A stretch of 64,000 nt of DNA from Paenibacillus agri (GTDB lineage Bacteria > Bacillota > Bacilli > Paenibacillales > Paenibacillaceae): assembly GCF_013359945.1 (NCBI RefSeq), contig NZ_JABWCS010000199.1:1-64000 (forward strand), written 5' to 3'. A program made the position numbers and the translations under genes. A model generated the notes under the pieces. That model made no database searches, was not told the origin of the DNA, and worked only from the letters and a program-made list of their open reading frames with translations. Positions 1 to 6,673 of the stretch are shown here, in pieces. How positions within the stretch are numbered: the stretch's first letter is position 1; each line of letters begins with the position of its first letter.

Positions 1-890
1 TCGGCGTAGCCGTTGGTGTTGGTGTCGGCGTCGGCGTAGCCGTTGGTGTTGGTGTCGGCGTCGGCGTCGCTGTCGGCGTAGCCGTTGGTGTTGGTGTCGG
101 CGTCGGCGTAGCCGTTGGTGTTGGTGTCGGCGTCGGCGTAGCCGTTGGTGTTGGTGTCGGCGTCGGCGTAGCCGTTGGTGTTGGTGTCGGCTTCGGCGTC
201 GCTGTCGGCGTAGCCGTTGGTGTTGGTGTCGGCGTCGCTGTCGGCGTTGCCGTTGGTGTCGGTGTTGGCTTCGGCGTCGCTGTCGGCGTAGCCGTTGGTG
301 TTGGTGTCGGCTTCGGCGTCGCTGTCGGCGTAGCCGTTGGCGTCGCTGTTGGTGTCGGTGTTGGTGTCGGCGTTGCCGTCGGTGTTGCTGTTGGCGTCGG
401 CGTTGCTGTTGGCTTCGGCGTTGCTGTTGGCTTCGGCGTTGCTGTCGGCTTCGGCGTTGCTGTCGGCTTCGGCGTTACCGTTGGCGTTGGCTTGGGTGTT
501 TTTGTCGGCTTTGGTGTTGGTGTTGGCGTTGGGCACGGTGTCGGTGTTGGCGTTGGTGTTGGTGTTGGGCACGGTGTTGGTGTTGGTGTTGGTGTTGGCT
601 TTGGTGTGGACGTTGGTTTTGGCGTTGGACTTGGTTTAGTTGTCGCTGTCGGTGTAGCCGTTGGCGTCGCACTTGGTGTAGCGGTTGGCGTCGCACTTGG
701 CGTTGCCGTCGGTGTTGGCGTTGGCGTCGCACTTGGTGTTACCGTCGCTGTCGGTGTTGCTGTTGGCGTCGCACTTGGTGTGGCCGTTGCTGTCGGTGTT
801 GCTGTCGGCTTCGGCGTTGCACTCGGTGACGGTGTTGGTGTCACGGTTGGTGTCGGACTTGGGCTTGGCGTAGGCGTAGGCGTTGTTGAC
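1..890. repeat. Thr-Pro encoding minisatellite inside the adhesin gene
   Basis: Degenerate tandem DNA built on 6-bp units (GGTGTC, GGTGTT, GGCGTC, GTAGCC on the plus strand) with a clear 30-bp higher-order period near the left edge (ten-residue units of [10 protein letters not shown] type) and 12- to 18-bp periods towards 890. All visible changes keep the minus reading frame. It encodes the Pro/Thr stalk of the anchor A protein; copy number is probably variable between strains. Confidence 0.9.
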
Positions 891-1732
891 GGGGTGGTTC
901 CTTCAAACGGATAATGGTGCATTTGCACAAAACCGTTGAATGAAGTGGCTATCAACGTACCATGCAATTCCGCGTAATTGTAGAACACACTTGCTTTCGG
1001 CGCCAGAATTGTACCTTCTATGGTTGTATTAGCTATACTGATTGAGCCTGCTTGATAAAAATTAAATAATACCTTCCGGGGGCTTCCTCCCCAGATTTGA
1101 AAACTCGGAATGCTGACTGCGCCTCCGCTAACATTGACTATAACAGTGCCATTGTTTGAAATGTTGAACTGAAGACCATTGGCATCCTTCAAATCGGAGG
1201 CAGATAAATTCACTACATTAAAAGCTCCCGGGGCGTTAATCGTTATTTTCCCGTACTCTTTAGTGAACGATCCTGCTTCAGGGAGAGACGCCAGCTCAGC
1301 CGATTTATTAATCAGAAATTGCTTTTCTCTATCAAAATCAATTGGAGTAGCCTTTCTCTCGCCTTCTTTGATATCAGCCCTTTCCTTGGTCAAAGCCCCC
1401 CCGTAAACGGCTGTGCCATACACAGTTCCATCAGTCAGATTAATGTTTCCTCCCGCAATTAGAACATCGCCGCCCGGGGCATCCTTAGATACACCATAAC
1501 TTTTCAGGCTGATATTCCCTGCGGCGGCAAGTCGCCCGTGAATCTGGTCGCTCGACTGCGTGAAATCTCCAAACACAAAAGCATTAAAATTCCCGGCAAC
1601 CCCCAAGACTGGCGTCGGGGTATACGGCAAGCCCGATGTTGCGTTCACAGGGACGCCCAGGGAAAACGTGCTTCCCACAGTCAGCAGCCCTGCCAGGAAC
1701 AATTTCACTGCCGACTTCATTTTTTTCCTCAA
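1..1732 (-). CDS. Choice-of-anchor A family surface protein, C-terminus cut by window edge
   Basis: The protein is probably secreted and adhesin-like. I start it at TTG 1732 because AGGAGG (1741-1746) lies 8 nt upstream and the first residues [20 protein letters not shown] form a normal signal peptide; an in-frame ATG at 1720 is only 20 nt from the SD and would lose the RKK. After the signal peptide comes a choice-of-anchor A domain of about 240 residues ([20 protein letters not shown], then [20 protein letters not shown]). From about residue 275 the chain is almost only Thr, Pro, Ala, Ser and Lys in TP/TATP units for at least 295 residues, to base 1. The domain is typical of collagen- or surface-binding proteins; the substrate is unknown. 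The c-di-GMP riboswitch upstream suggests control of attachment. No stop codon or wall anchor is visible, so the 3' end lies outside the window. Confidence 0.85.
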   Translation of the reverse strand, partial: MRKKMKSAVKLFLAGLLTVGSTFSLGVPVNATSGLPYTPTPVLGVAGNFNAFVFGDFTQSSDQIHGRLAAAGNISLKSYGVSKDAPGGDVLIAGGNINLTDGTVYGTAVYGGALTKERADIKEGERKATPIDFDREKQFLINKSAELASLPEAGSFTKEYGKITINAPGAFNVVNLSASDLKDANGLQFNISNNGTVIVNVSGGAVSIPSFQIWGGSPRKVLFNFYQAGSISIANTTIEGTILAPKASVFYNYAELHGTLIATSFNGFVQMHHYPFEGTTPSTTPTPTPSPSPTPTVTPTPSPSATPKPTATPTATATPSATPTATPTATVTPSATPTPTPTATPSATPTATPSATPTATPTATTKPSPTPKPTSTPKPTPTPTPTPCPTPTPTPTPTPCPTPTPTPKPTKTPKPTPTVTPKPTATPKPTATPKPTATPKPTATPTPTATPTATPTPTPTPTATPTATPTATPKPTPTPTATPTATPKPTPTPTATPTATPTPTPTATPTATPKPTPTPTATPTPTPTPTATPTPTPTPTATPTPTPTPTATPTATPTPTPTPTATPTPTPTPTATP

Positions 1733-1785
1733 TGCTTACACCTCCTATTAAATTCTATATGATCTCGTAGCAGCTACGATGACAA

Positions 1786-1826
1786 CAAAAAAAGACCACC
1801 AAGAAGTAGAGAAGCTCTCTTCATGG
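1786..1826 (-). terminator. Riboswitch expression-platform terminator
   Basis: On the minus strand CCATGAAG pairs with CTTCTTGG (one T-T mismatch) around an inner AGAG-CTT-CTCT hairpin, followed after GTGGTC by seven T. The 5' arm touches the 3' strand of the aptamer, so ligand binding could change terminator formation. Whether the switch is ON or OFF cannot be told by reading. Confidence 0.7.
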
Positions 1827-1903
1827 CAGTCGGACGGTCATGGCACTGATTAGCACTTTAGACTCCTGGACTTTGCGTCCCGCCTTTTCAGACGGTTTGC
1901 TAT
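1824..1903 (-). promoter_or_regulatory. Cyclic di-GMP-I (GEMM) riboswitch aptamer
   Basis: Read on the minus strand the segment begins GCAAACC, then GAAA, GGGACGCAAAG, a GGAGTCTAA block, a variable hairpin and CATGACCGTCCGACTGCC. This follows the GEMM-I order (GCAAACC, GAAA tetraloop, GGGACGCAAAGC, CTAA, then the paired 3' strand ending in TGCC). It sits between a -10 element and a terminator in front of the adhesin gene, as expected for transcriptional control by c-di-GMP. The identification is from motif order by eye, not from a covariance search. Confidence 0.85.
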
Positions 1904-1907
1904 TATA
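1902..1907 (-). promoter_or_regulatory. -10 element of the riboswitch/adhesin transcript
   Basis: A perfect TATAAT on the minus strand would place the transcript start only a few bases before the aptamer. The -35 region (TCTAGC near 1925-1930) is poor, so an activator or an alternative sigma factor is possible. Confidence 0.5.
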
Positions 1908-2046
1908 CATGACGATAATAAATTGCTAGAAATACCCGCAAAACAGCATACGATAGGCCCATGTAATGGGTTTTATTATGAATTTACCAATAGTTTAGCT
2001 TGGCGTTATCACATTGTCAACGAATTCCTTTTTGTACAATCTTTAA

Positions 2047-2070
2047 ATAAAAAAAGCGCCAAAAGGCGCT
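2047..2070 (-). terminator. Terminator of the 32-residue membrane protein gene
   Basis: On the minus strand AAGCGCC-TTTT-GGCGCTT is followed directly by a run of T. It lies 25 nt after the stop codon of the small gene at 2095-2193 and supports that gene being expressed. Confidence 0.85.
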
Positions 2071-2094
2071 TCAAATCGTCATTTTATCCTCTTT

Positions 2095-2193
2095 TTAGAA
2101 CAGCTGTATCCAGCCGATAATTGATATCCATAACGGAATACTCAGGAACAGTCCGAACAGCATCCCCCGACAAATATTCCCCTCATGCTCCAT
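2095..2193 (-). CDS. Small single-pass membrane protein, 32 residues
   Basis: No function is known to me. The ORF starts at ATG 2193 with AAGGAGAAG seven bases upstream and ends with TAA followed by a strong terminator, so it has a complete expression unit despite its length. It reads MEHEGNICRG, then a hydrophobic stretch (MLFGLFLSIPLWISIIGWIQLF) that would cross the membrane once, with a short acidic N-terminus. The EHEGN...SIPLW pattern recalls other tiny orphan membrane peptides of Bacillales, but I cannot name a family. An Fnr-like site lies 85 nt upstream. Confidence 0.65.
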   Translation of the reverse strand: MEHEGNICRGMLFGLFLSIPLWISIIGWIQLF

Positions 2194-2277
2194 GGCCCAC
2201 TTCTCCTTCAATATTACATTAGTTAGTCTTCTTTTTAGTATTTCAAATTAAATATAATATCATTCCTCCAAATAAAT

Positions 2278-2293
2278 TGTGAATTAAATCACA
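2278..2293. promoter_or_regulatory. Fnr/CRP-type palindrome TGTGA-N6-TCACA
   Basis: The sequence TGTGAATTAAATCACA is a perfect dyad and matches the described Bacillus Fnr consensus TGTGA-N6-TCACA. It lies between the divergent genes at 2095-2193 (minus) and 2384 (plus). TATATT on the minus strand (2252-2257) would put the centre near -40 of the small-protein transcript; TATAAA on the plus strand (2309-2314) would put it near -36. Which gene it serves is open. Confidence 0.55.
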
Positions 2294-2383
2294 TATGTGT
2301 GTTTGTTTATAAATACCATTGAATATTTTTTGAAATCCGGAGTAGAATAGGAATATACGTTCTCATTTTAGGTGGTGATATGC

Positions 2384-2791
2384 ATGCACAAAGCCGAGAG
2401 TATAGACAATCATCTGGTAAAATCGTATTTGCTTCTCCCGCTGATCCTATCCGCTTTTGAACGCGATGCCAGCATCATTTCCGCACAGCTTCGAACACCT
2501 TCACCTTATCTTGAAGTTCTGGATACGGCAGCCAGTGCAGCTACTGCAGATCTCAGGGATATCCGCACGGAGATGAGAATGCGCGGCATCAAAGTATATG
2601 AACAACATAAGCTCCCGCATGGCCTTGAAGCCAAATTCATCTGCCGGGGATATCACGAACGGATGCTGCTGCTGAATGAACTCATTGCCGCCCAAGCAGG
2701 AATCCATATGCGCAGATACCTAGGACTGGATATTTCAGCTTTCCGAAATGAGCAGGAGCAATATGGAATCAAGCCTGCCCCTCAACTCTAA
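2384..2791 (+). CDS. YhjD-like conserved protein
   Basis: Function unknown. I use ATG 2384 because AGGTGGTGAT lies just upstream; GTG codons at 2372 and 2375 are part of that SD. The 135-residue product has no signal peptide or membrane segment. Its pattern (LPLILSAFERDASII, a TPSPYLEVLD stretch, DLRDIRTEMRMRGIKVYEQ, then FICRGYHERMLLLNELI) resembles the small Bacillus protein YhjD as I remember it (LPL/MxLxxLQRDLxII...PYxxLIE...YKGYEExH...). This is a family resemblance by eye. It stands alone, divergent from the small membrane protein gene, with an Fnr-like site between them. Confidence 0.6.
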   Translation: MHKAESIDNHLVKSYLLLPLILSAFERDASIISAQLRTPSPYLEVLDTAASAATADLRDIRTEMRMRGIKVYEQHKLPHGLEAKFICRGYHERMLLLNELIAAQAGIHMRRYLGLDISAFRNEQEQYGIKPAPQL

Positions 2792-2813
2792 ATCCACCCT
2801 ATGCCAAGGATCG

Positions 2814-2853
2814 GTTAAAAAAATAGGCCCTGCCATGGGAGTTGGCAGGACCC
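2814..2853 (-). terminator. Terminator facing the ASCH gene
   Basis: On the minus strand GGTCCTGCC-AACTCCCAT-GGCAGGGCC forms a 9-bp stem with one G-T pair, followed by TATTTTTTT. It is 125 nt beyond the stop of the ASCH gene. On the plus strand no T-tract follows, so it would at best weakly stop the YhjD-like transcript. Confidence 0.7.
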
Positions 2854-2977
2854 AAATCTATACCACTAAACACTGGGGGGCGTTTGGTAAATCCAATATA
2901 ACCCCCGAACCTGAAAATAAGCTGATCTTAAGATAAAAATTAGCTTAAAAAATATCACGATTTTTGTTAAACAAGGA

Positions 2978-3406
2978 TCAGAAATGCTCCTCCTCTTCAG
3001 AAAGGGGATACTCCCAGAATCCTAGCCGACCTTTGGCCGGAACGTGATGAACCAGCGGACGAACATTCTCTAGCTCCCAAGCGAAGCGTCCTTCTGTATA
3101 GTCGCCAATAGCCCGTTCGTTCTCGCCTATCCACTGCGCCACACTATTCAATCCGGTAATTTCATGGCACTCCTTCAGTTTACCTGTAGCAATAATAACA
3201 CCCGTGGGTAAATTCTCTTCTGTATAGCCGTGCTTTGCGAGTATTGATTGGAACGGCTCTCGTCTACATGCTGCCTTGTCTATTTTAAGACCGGCATGGA
3301 TTGCCAGTTCTCCCCGATATGTCGTTCGCCATGAACGGGTTTCGTAGTTTTTCTCACCAAGCGCGACCAATGTAGCCCAGGGCTGCCGTATTGTTAAGCA
3401 ACGCAT
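2978..3406 (-). CDS. ASCH domain protein
   Basis: ASCH domains are small PUA-like beta-barrels thought to bind RNA or modified nucleosides. The product of 142 residues starts MRCLTIRQPWATLVALGEKN and continues ETRSW..TYRGELAIHAG, the classic ASCH signature (LTIxQPWA...G.K..ETR.W...YRG.LAIHA); the rest (TGVIIATGKLKEC, RFAWELENVRPL, KGRLGFWEY) covers the whole domain, so the protein is a stand-alone ASCH module. AAGGAG lies 9 nt before ATG 3406. Its substrate is not known. Confidence 0.85.
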   Translation of the reverse strand: MRCLTIRQPWATLVALGEKNYETRSWRTTYRGELAIHAGLKIDKAACRREPFQSILAKHGYTEENLPTGVIIATGKLKECHEITGLNSVAQWIGENERAIGDYTEGRFAWELENVRPLVHHVPAKGRLGFWEYPLSEEEEHF

Positions 3407-3472
3407 GTTGTGTTATCTCCTTCTTTATTTCGCTGAGCTATCAGGTGTATATCCCTACTATAGCTCTTTTAT

Positions 3473-3637
3473 CTAGATATCGAACTTCTTATCCAACACC
3501 ACAATAAACAAAGTCGCAAGCGGTCCACACAATAATGAGATTAGGAACCAATTCAGTCCACTTCTGTTTTTGCCCTGTGCCAGTCCGGCATTAATTAAAG
3601 CAAGCGTACCCCAGCCCACAAAATATCCGTTCTCCAT
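3473..3637 (-). CDS. Small membrane protein, 54 residues
   Basis: The ORF MENGYFVGWGTLALINAGLA...SGLNWFLISLLCGPLATLFIVVL has two hydrophobic segments joined by QGKNRSGLN and a charged end (DKKFDI). GGAGGAG is placed 6 nt before ATG 3637. It is 66 nt upstream of the ASCH gene on the same strand and may share its transcript. Such short two-helix proteins with a GKNRS...WF..SLL.GP..T core are common as hypothetical proteins; no function is assigned. Confidence 0.75.
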   Translation of the reverse strand: MENGYFVGWGTLALINAGLAQGKNRSGLNWFLISLLCGPLATLFIVVLDKKFDI

Positions 3638-3840
3638 CTTGTACTCCTCCATTTCTCATTTAATATTTGTCCGAATTCATGAGATCGACCGGATTATACC
3701 TGAATAATTCTGGAATAAAGGGCTGTGACAATAGCTTTTTGGGTGATTACAATGAACGTCATATGGCTTTATTAAAAATTTCGCTTTTTAAGAAACTCCA
3801 ATATAATAAAATTATACTTAAATTGAAAGGCATCATAACT

Positions 3841-3930
3841 ATGTTGAAAAAATCATTTTTATACTCAGTAATTATCGTCATCGTTTCAACGTTAATTAAT
3901 CTCATCACCTCCCCTAAACAATGCTTTTAA
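3841..3930 (+). CDS. Possible small hydrophobic peptide, 29 residues
   Basis: ATG 3841 follows a weak SD (AAAGG, 10 nt). The peptide has MLKKS, then a hydrophobic core (FLYSVIIVIVSTLINLI) and TSPKQCF. A TATAAT at 3802-3807 and a terminator at 4060-4091 frame it and the overlapping ORF at 3921-4004. Coding status is uncertain because the AT-rich DNA yields such ORFs by chance. Confidence 0.3.
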   Translation: MLKKSFLYSVIIVIVSTLINLITSPKQCF

Positions 3931-4004
3931 CTGCTCTATGTATTGTCTTCATTTTTGTTTTTCTTGTCTTATTTTTATTGAGGGTATTTAAAAAGGCACG
4001 CTGA
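3921..4004 (+). CDS. Possible hydrophobic peptide with basic tail, 27 residues
   Basis: The ORF overlaps the end of the previous one by 10 nt. It encodes a single hydrophobic segment (LLTALCIVFIFVFLVLFLL) followed by RVFKKAR, the general shape of small type I toxin peptides. It has no SD of its own; the upstream CTCCCC is anti-SD-like, so translation would have to be coupled. Weakly supported. Confidence 0.25.
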   Translation: MLLTALCIVFIFVFLVLFLLRVFKKAR

Positions 4005-4059
4005 GCAGTAGCATGAAACTTTGTCATACGAGCAAAGTCAGCGTATATGGTACATGAAC

Positions 4060-4091
4060 CGTACTCCTGAGAATCGGAGTGCGTTTTTTTT
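4060..4091 (+). terminator. Rho-independent terminator
   Basis: CGTACTCC-TGAGAATC-GGAGTGCG forms an 8-bp stem (one T-G pair) directly followed by a run of eight T. It ends a plus-strand transcript for which the only visible candidates are the small ORFs at 3841-4004. Confidence 0.75.
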
Positions 4092-4263
4092 GCATTTCAC
4101 ATAGAAAATCCCTTTTTGATGTGTCTGTAAAAGAAGAGGATAACCATTGGACTCTAAATGCGAGTGTCTGGGATTCGTGCTCCTTCGAAAATCCACTTGC
4201 ATATATCATGAAATGTCCGGACAAAATTAACCAAGACAACCATGCAGTAAAAGTTCATTTTTT

Positions 4264-4312
4264 TGTGATTTAGTGTCACAGATTGTCCTGCTCATTTGTC
4301 TACATAAATGTA
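4264..4312. promoter_or_regulatory. Two dyads upstream of the azoreductase gene
   Basis: TGTGA-N7-TCACA (4264-4280) and TACAT-AA-ATGTA (4301-4312) are perfect dyads within 80 nt of the azoreductase start. Azoreductase genes of Bacillus are often controlled by MarR/DUF24 (YodB-like) repressors that bind TAC-rich dyads, which fits the second site; the first resembles an Fnr site with a spacer one base too long. No regulator gene is adjacent. Confidence 0.35.
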
Positions 4313-4344
4313 CAACTAAAAAACTATTATGGAGGCACTATCCA

Positions 4345-4986
4345 ATGAGCAAGCTACTTATCATTAACGCACACCCTTTAGTGGATTCAACTACTTCATT
4401 TAGCCTTAGTGGATTCAAACATTTCATGAAGACTTATGAAAAGCATAAGCCTAATAATGAAATCATAGAACAAATTAACCTATATGAAGATGAAATCCCT
4501 TTAATTGATAAAATTGTCCTAGGCGCTTGGGACAAGTCTGCGCAAGGCGAAGCCCTAACTACTCAAGAAAAAGAAGTAACCGGAAGAATGAATGAAATAT
4601 TGCAGCAATTCAAAAGTGCTAATAAATATCTTATTGTTCACCCGCTGCATAACTTTAACGTTCCATCAAAGCTTAAGGATTATGTCGATAACATTATGAT
4701 TGCAAGGGAGACATTTAAGTATACCGATACAGGATCAGTGGGACTTTTAAAGGATGGGAGAAGCACAGTAGTCATTCAGGCAAGTGGTTCGATCTATACC
4801 AATGATGACTGGTATACTGAAGTTGAATACTCACATAAATATTTGAAGTCGATGTTTAATTTCTTTGGTATCGAGGACTTCCAAACCCTTAGAGTACAAG
4901 GGACTGCTCTACTGGACAAGGACGAGATATTAAAGAAAGCTTTTAAAGAAGCAGAAGAAGCAGCCGTCACTTTGGCAAAGAAATAA
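4345..4986 (+). CDS. azoR: FMN-dependent NADH azoreductase
   Basis: Flavodoxin-fold enzyme that reduces quinones and azo compounds with NADH and FMN, usually in defence against electrophile stress. ATG 4345 is chosen because GGAGG lies 9 nt upstream and the product then starts with the expected first strand MSKLLIINAHP; an upstream in-frame start at 4273 would add 24 unrelated residues. The 213 residues are of normal length. Visible features are the FMN-binding first loop (NAHPLVDSTTSFSLSG), VHPLHNFNVPSKLKDYVDNI (the phosphate/FMN-contact PMYNFxxPxxLKxxxD motif of AzoR), and a long C-terminal KSMFNFFGIEDFQTLRVQG segment. It is monocistronic, followed by a strong terminator. Confidence 0.9.
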   Translation: MSKLLIINAHPLVDSTTSFSLSGFKHFMKTYEKHKPNNEIIEQINLYEDEIPLIDKIVLGAWDKSAQGEALTTQEKEVTGRMNEILQQFKSANKYLIVHPLHNFNVPSKLKDYVDNIMIARETFKYTDTGSVGLLKDGRSTVVIQASGSIYTNDDWYTEVEYSHKYLKSMFNFFGIEDFQTLRVQGTALLDKDEILKKAFKEAEEAAVTLAKK

Positions 4987-5012
4987 ATAATTTAACGAGT
5001 ACTTTAATTAAA

Positions 5013-5053
5013 AAAAGGCGCGGCTCCGAACCCACGGAATCCGCGCCTTTATT
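5013..5053. terminator. Bidirectional terminator after azoR
   Basis: AAAGGCGCGGCTCCG and CGGAATCCGCGCCTTT form a long stem with T-rich flanks on both strands. It is a diverged copy of the terminator that follows the tRNA-Thr gene at 5825-5862, and belongs to the duplicated block described below. Confidence 0.8.
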
Positions 5054-5112
5054 GTCTTTTTGAGGACGCTGGTGAAGAGATTTGACCCCGGGCTTACGCA
5101 TTACGAATGCAA
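5014..5112. repeat. Direct repeat, copy 1: decayed tRNA-Thr 3' half plus terminator
   Basis: About 100 bp aligned without large gaps and at roughly 80 percent identity to 5829-5925. Both contain the GGCGC...GCGCC hairpin, TTGAGGA, GCTGGTGAAG and TACGCATTACGA. The pair brackets the DinB-family gene at 5222-5797. Confidence 0.8.
5065..5112 (-). pseudogene. tRNA-Thr 3'-half fragment
   Basis: On the minus strand the fragment keeps the 3' acceptor strand (CACCAGC), a damaged T-arm and an anticodon arm in which GCAATT/ACGCA pairing is lost; the D-arm and 5' acceptor strand are absent. It cannot form a tRNA. It matches the intact tRNA-Thr(CGT) at 5883-5953 in the same orientation. Confidence 0.75.
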
Positions 5113-5221
5113 CACATTTATGTGTTATTGAGTTCTATTAGCCCCTGTGTCCGAACAGAAATAATGGACTTCTGATAGAATAAGATCATTAAAAATAATA
5201 TACGAAAGCAAGGTGTTTGAA

Positions 5222-5797
5222 ATGGATAATGAGCAAATCTATTTGGAAAGTATCAAAAAACAATTTCTTTATTACAAAACCCTTGGGGAAGCCGCCATTA
5301 ATCAAGTAGATCCCGAACAATTATTTGTAACTTTTAATGACGATTCCAATAGCATTGCAACTATAGTAAAACACTTATGGGGAAATATGCTTTCAAGATG
5401 GACAGATTTTTTAAGCACTGACGGAGAAAAATCATGGAGAGATAGAGATTCGGAGTTTGAGAATGACATTAATACTAAAGAGGATCTTTTAATAAAATGG
5501 AACGAAGGCTGGACATGTTTATTCAATGCAATCGATTCAATTCATGCCGATCAATTATCACAAATTATTTATATACGGAACGAAGGGCACACCGTTATTG
5601 AAGCAATCAATAGACAATTGGCACATTACCCATATCACGTTGGGCAAATCATTTACGCCGCAAAAGTTCTAAAGAAGAGTAGTTGGGAAAGTTTATCTGT
5701 TCCAAAGCATGGATCTAAAGAATATAATAACGATAAATTTTCTAAAGAAAGAGCTACACAAAACTTTATTGATGAAGAACTAAAGAGAATTAATTAA
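5222..5797 (+). CDS. DinB-family protein, DUF1572 type
   Basis: DinB superfamily proteins are metal-binding four-helix bundles; several members are thiol-dependent transferases, most are uncharacterised. ATG 5222 is used with AAGGTG 7 nt upstream. The 191 residues show the expected histidines in helix positions: VKHLWGNMLSRWTDFL (H near residue 53) and QLAHYPYHVGQIIYAAK (HYPYH, the HxxxHxxQ-type motif near residue 138), plus WRDRDSEF. AT content is clearly higher and codon use poorer than in the following nrd genes, and the gene lies between two copies of the tRNA-Thr 3' region, so it may have been acquired. Confidence 0.85.
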   Translation: MDNEQIYLESIKKQFLYYKTLGEAAINQVDPEQLFVTFNDDSNSIATIVKHLWGNMLSRWTDFLSTDGEKSWRDRDSEFENDINTKEDLLIKWNEGWTCLFNAIDSIHADQLSQIIYIRNEGHTVIEAINRQLAHYPYHVGQIIYAAKVLKKSSWESLSVPKHGSKEYNNDKFSKERATQNFIDEELKRIN

Positions 5798-5824
5798 ATT
5801 AGTTTAGGAAATTGGTAGAAGAAC

Positions 5825-5862
5825 AGAAAAGGCGCAGTTCCAAAAAATTCGGAATCCGCGCC
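5825..5862 (-). terminator. Terminator of the tRNA-Thr gene
   Basis: On the minus strand GGCGCGGATTCCG pairs with CGGAACTGCGCC-type sequence (two mismatches) across a T-rich loop, then TTTTC. It is 20 nt beyond the tRNA 3' end; on the plus strand it also closes the DinB gene. Confidence 0.65.
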
Positions 5863-5925
5863 ATTATCGTCTTATTGAGGATGCTGGTGAAGGGAATTGA
5901 ACCCCCGGCCTACGCATTACGAGTG
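5829..5925. repeat. Direct repeat, copy 2: tRNA-Thr 3' half plus terminator
   Basis: The intact counterpart of 5014-5112, including the 3' half of the functional tRNA gene and its terminator, in the same orientation. Confidence 0.8.
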
Positions 5926-5953
5926 CGTTGCTCTACCCCTGAGCTACACCAGC
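5883..5953 (-). tRNA. tRNA-Thr (anticodon CGT)
   Basis: The minus strand folds as acceptor GCTGGTG/CACCAGC, D-stem GCTC/GAGC, anticodon arm ACGCA-CTCGTAA-TGCGT, five-base variable region and T-arm GGGGG-TTCAATT-CCCTT (two G-T pairs). The anticodon CGT reads ACG (Thr). The discriminator is A and CCA is not encoded. The D-loop is short (7 nt), giving 71 nt in all. Confidence 0.9.
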
Positions 5954-6038
5954 TTGAAGCTTTACCTTCGTCAAACAAAAAATATTATACTCCGTATTAT
6001 GGAAAATGCAACCTCATTTAAAGCAGTCTGCAAGGCGC

Positions 6039-6356
6039 CTATTCCGCCGGATCGGCATGGAGCTTACGCTCTACGGACTCAAGCTTACTTCTACTGCTAG
6101 AGGACTTGTCGCGGCGGTCATCGATCTTGACGGCAGTGGAAACACGCTGGGCTCCGTTAGTAAAAGGAGACTCATGCAGGGCTTCCACTGCGGCGAGAAT
6201 CCGCTGTAGCGGGCCTTCAATAATGGTTCCCATGGATGTAAGCTCATACGTCACTCCCTCCACTGTCTCCAGCACACGCTGCATATCCGCAACATAAGCG
6301 CTGAGACTGGTACTGCCCGTGCCAATCGGAATGACCGTAACTTCAGCTATCGGCAT
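6039..6356 (-). CDS. MTH1187/YkoF-type thiamine-binding protein
   Basis: Members of this family (formerly DUF77) are ferredoxin-like tetramers that bind thiamine or related ligands. The 105-residue product begins MPIAEVTVIPIGTGSTSLSA, then YVADMQRVLE, YELTSMGTIIEGPLQRILAA and ALHE, covering the domain's betaalphabeta repeats: VTVIPIGT, the TSMGT(I/L)IEG loop and the final AVKIDDRRDK strand. GGGAGGG stands 5-6 nt before ATG 6356. The C-terminal tail after DDRRDK (SSSSRSKLESVERKLHADPAE) is charged and probably disordered. It appears to be a single gene; no thiamine operon is next to it. Confidence 0.85.
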   Translation of the reverse strand: MPIAEVTVIPIGTGSTSLSAYVADMQRVLETVEGVTYELTSMGTIIEGPLQRILAAVEALHESPFTNGAQRVSTAVKIDDRRDKSSSSRSKLESVERKLHADPAE

Positions 6357-6527
6357 GCTAAATCCCTCCCTTGTCTTTTCATTTTTGAAAAAAAACTACT
6401 TTCCCTTATTGTACCCACTCTCCGTCTCTCCTACAAACCGGATGTATAATTGTCTCCTGCCCTTAGAGAACTCTAGCTCTCGTAGCACAAAATCTAGTAA
6501 AAACCCATATCTCATTTATGGACGGTT

Positions 6528-6625
6528 TGTGGCATATTTTCGGATAAATTATGAATCATTTCAGGGTTTTTTGTGGATGATTTGTGGATTACCTGTGGAT
6601 GGTTCTGTGGACTTCCTGTGGAGAA
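6528..6625. promoter_or_regulatory. Helically phased DnaA-box-like array upstream of nrdD
   Basis: TGTGGA recurs at 6572, 6583, 6594, 6606 and 6617, spaced 11, 11, 12 and 11 bp. Read as nine-mers they are TGTGGATGA, TGTGGATTA, TGTGGATGG, TGTGGACTT and TGTGGAGAA, against TGTGGATAA, the complement of the DnaA box TTATCCACA. Weaker units fall on the same phase at 6528 (TGTGGCATA), 6539 (TTCGGATAA) and 6550 (TATGAATCA). The array ends 49 bp before the first NrdR box. DnaA control of nrd genes is known in Escherichia coli; binding here is inference. Confidence 0.5.
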
Positions 6626-6673
6626 AAGGGATGATCTCAGGCGTGGCAAGGGTTCACAGAATTCGGTGGACAA

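Noticed and set aside
337..914. Long plus-strand and alternative minus frames in the 5' repeat (Leu/Ala/Ser, Gly/Val or Arg/Gln-rich products)
   Set aside because: They are other-frame readings of the Thr-Pro coding repeat. Only the minus frame from TTG 1732 joins a signal peptide and a known domain without a stop.
4079..4273. 64-codon plus-strand ORF (MRFFCISHRK...)
   Set aside because: Its start lies inside a terminator, there is no SD, and the upstream part of the azoreductase control region is within it. I see no domain.
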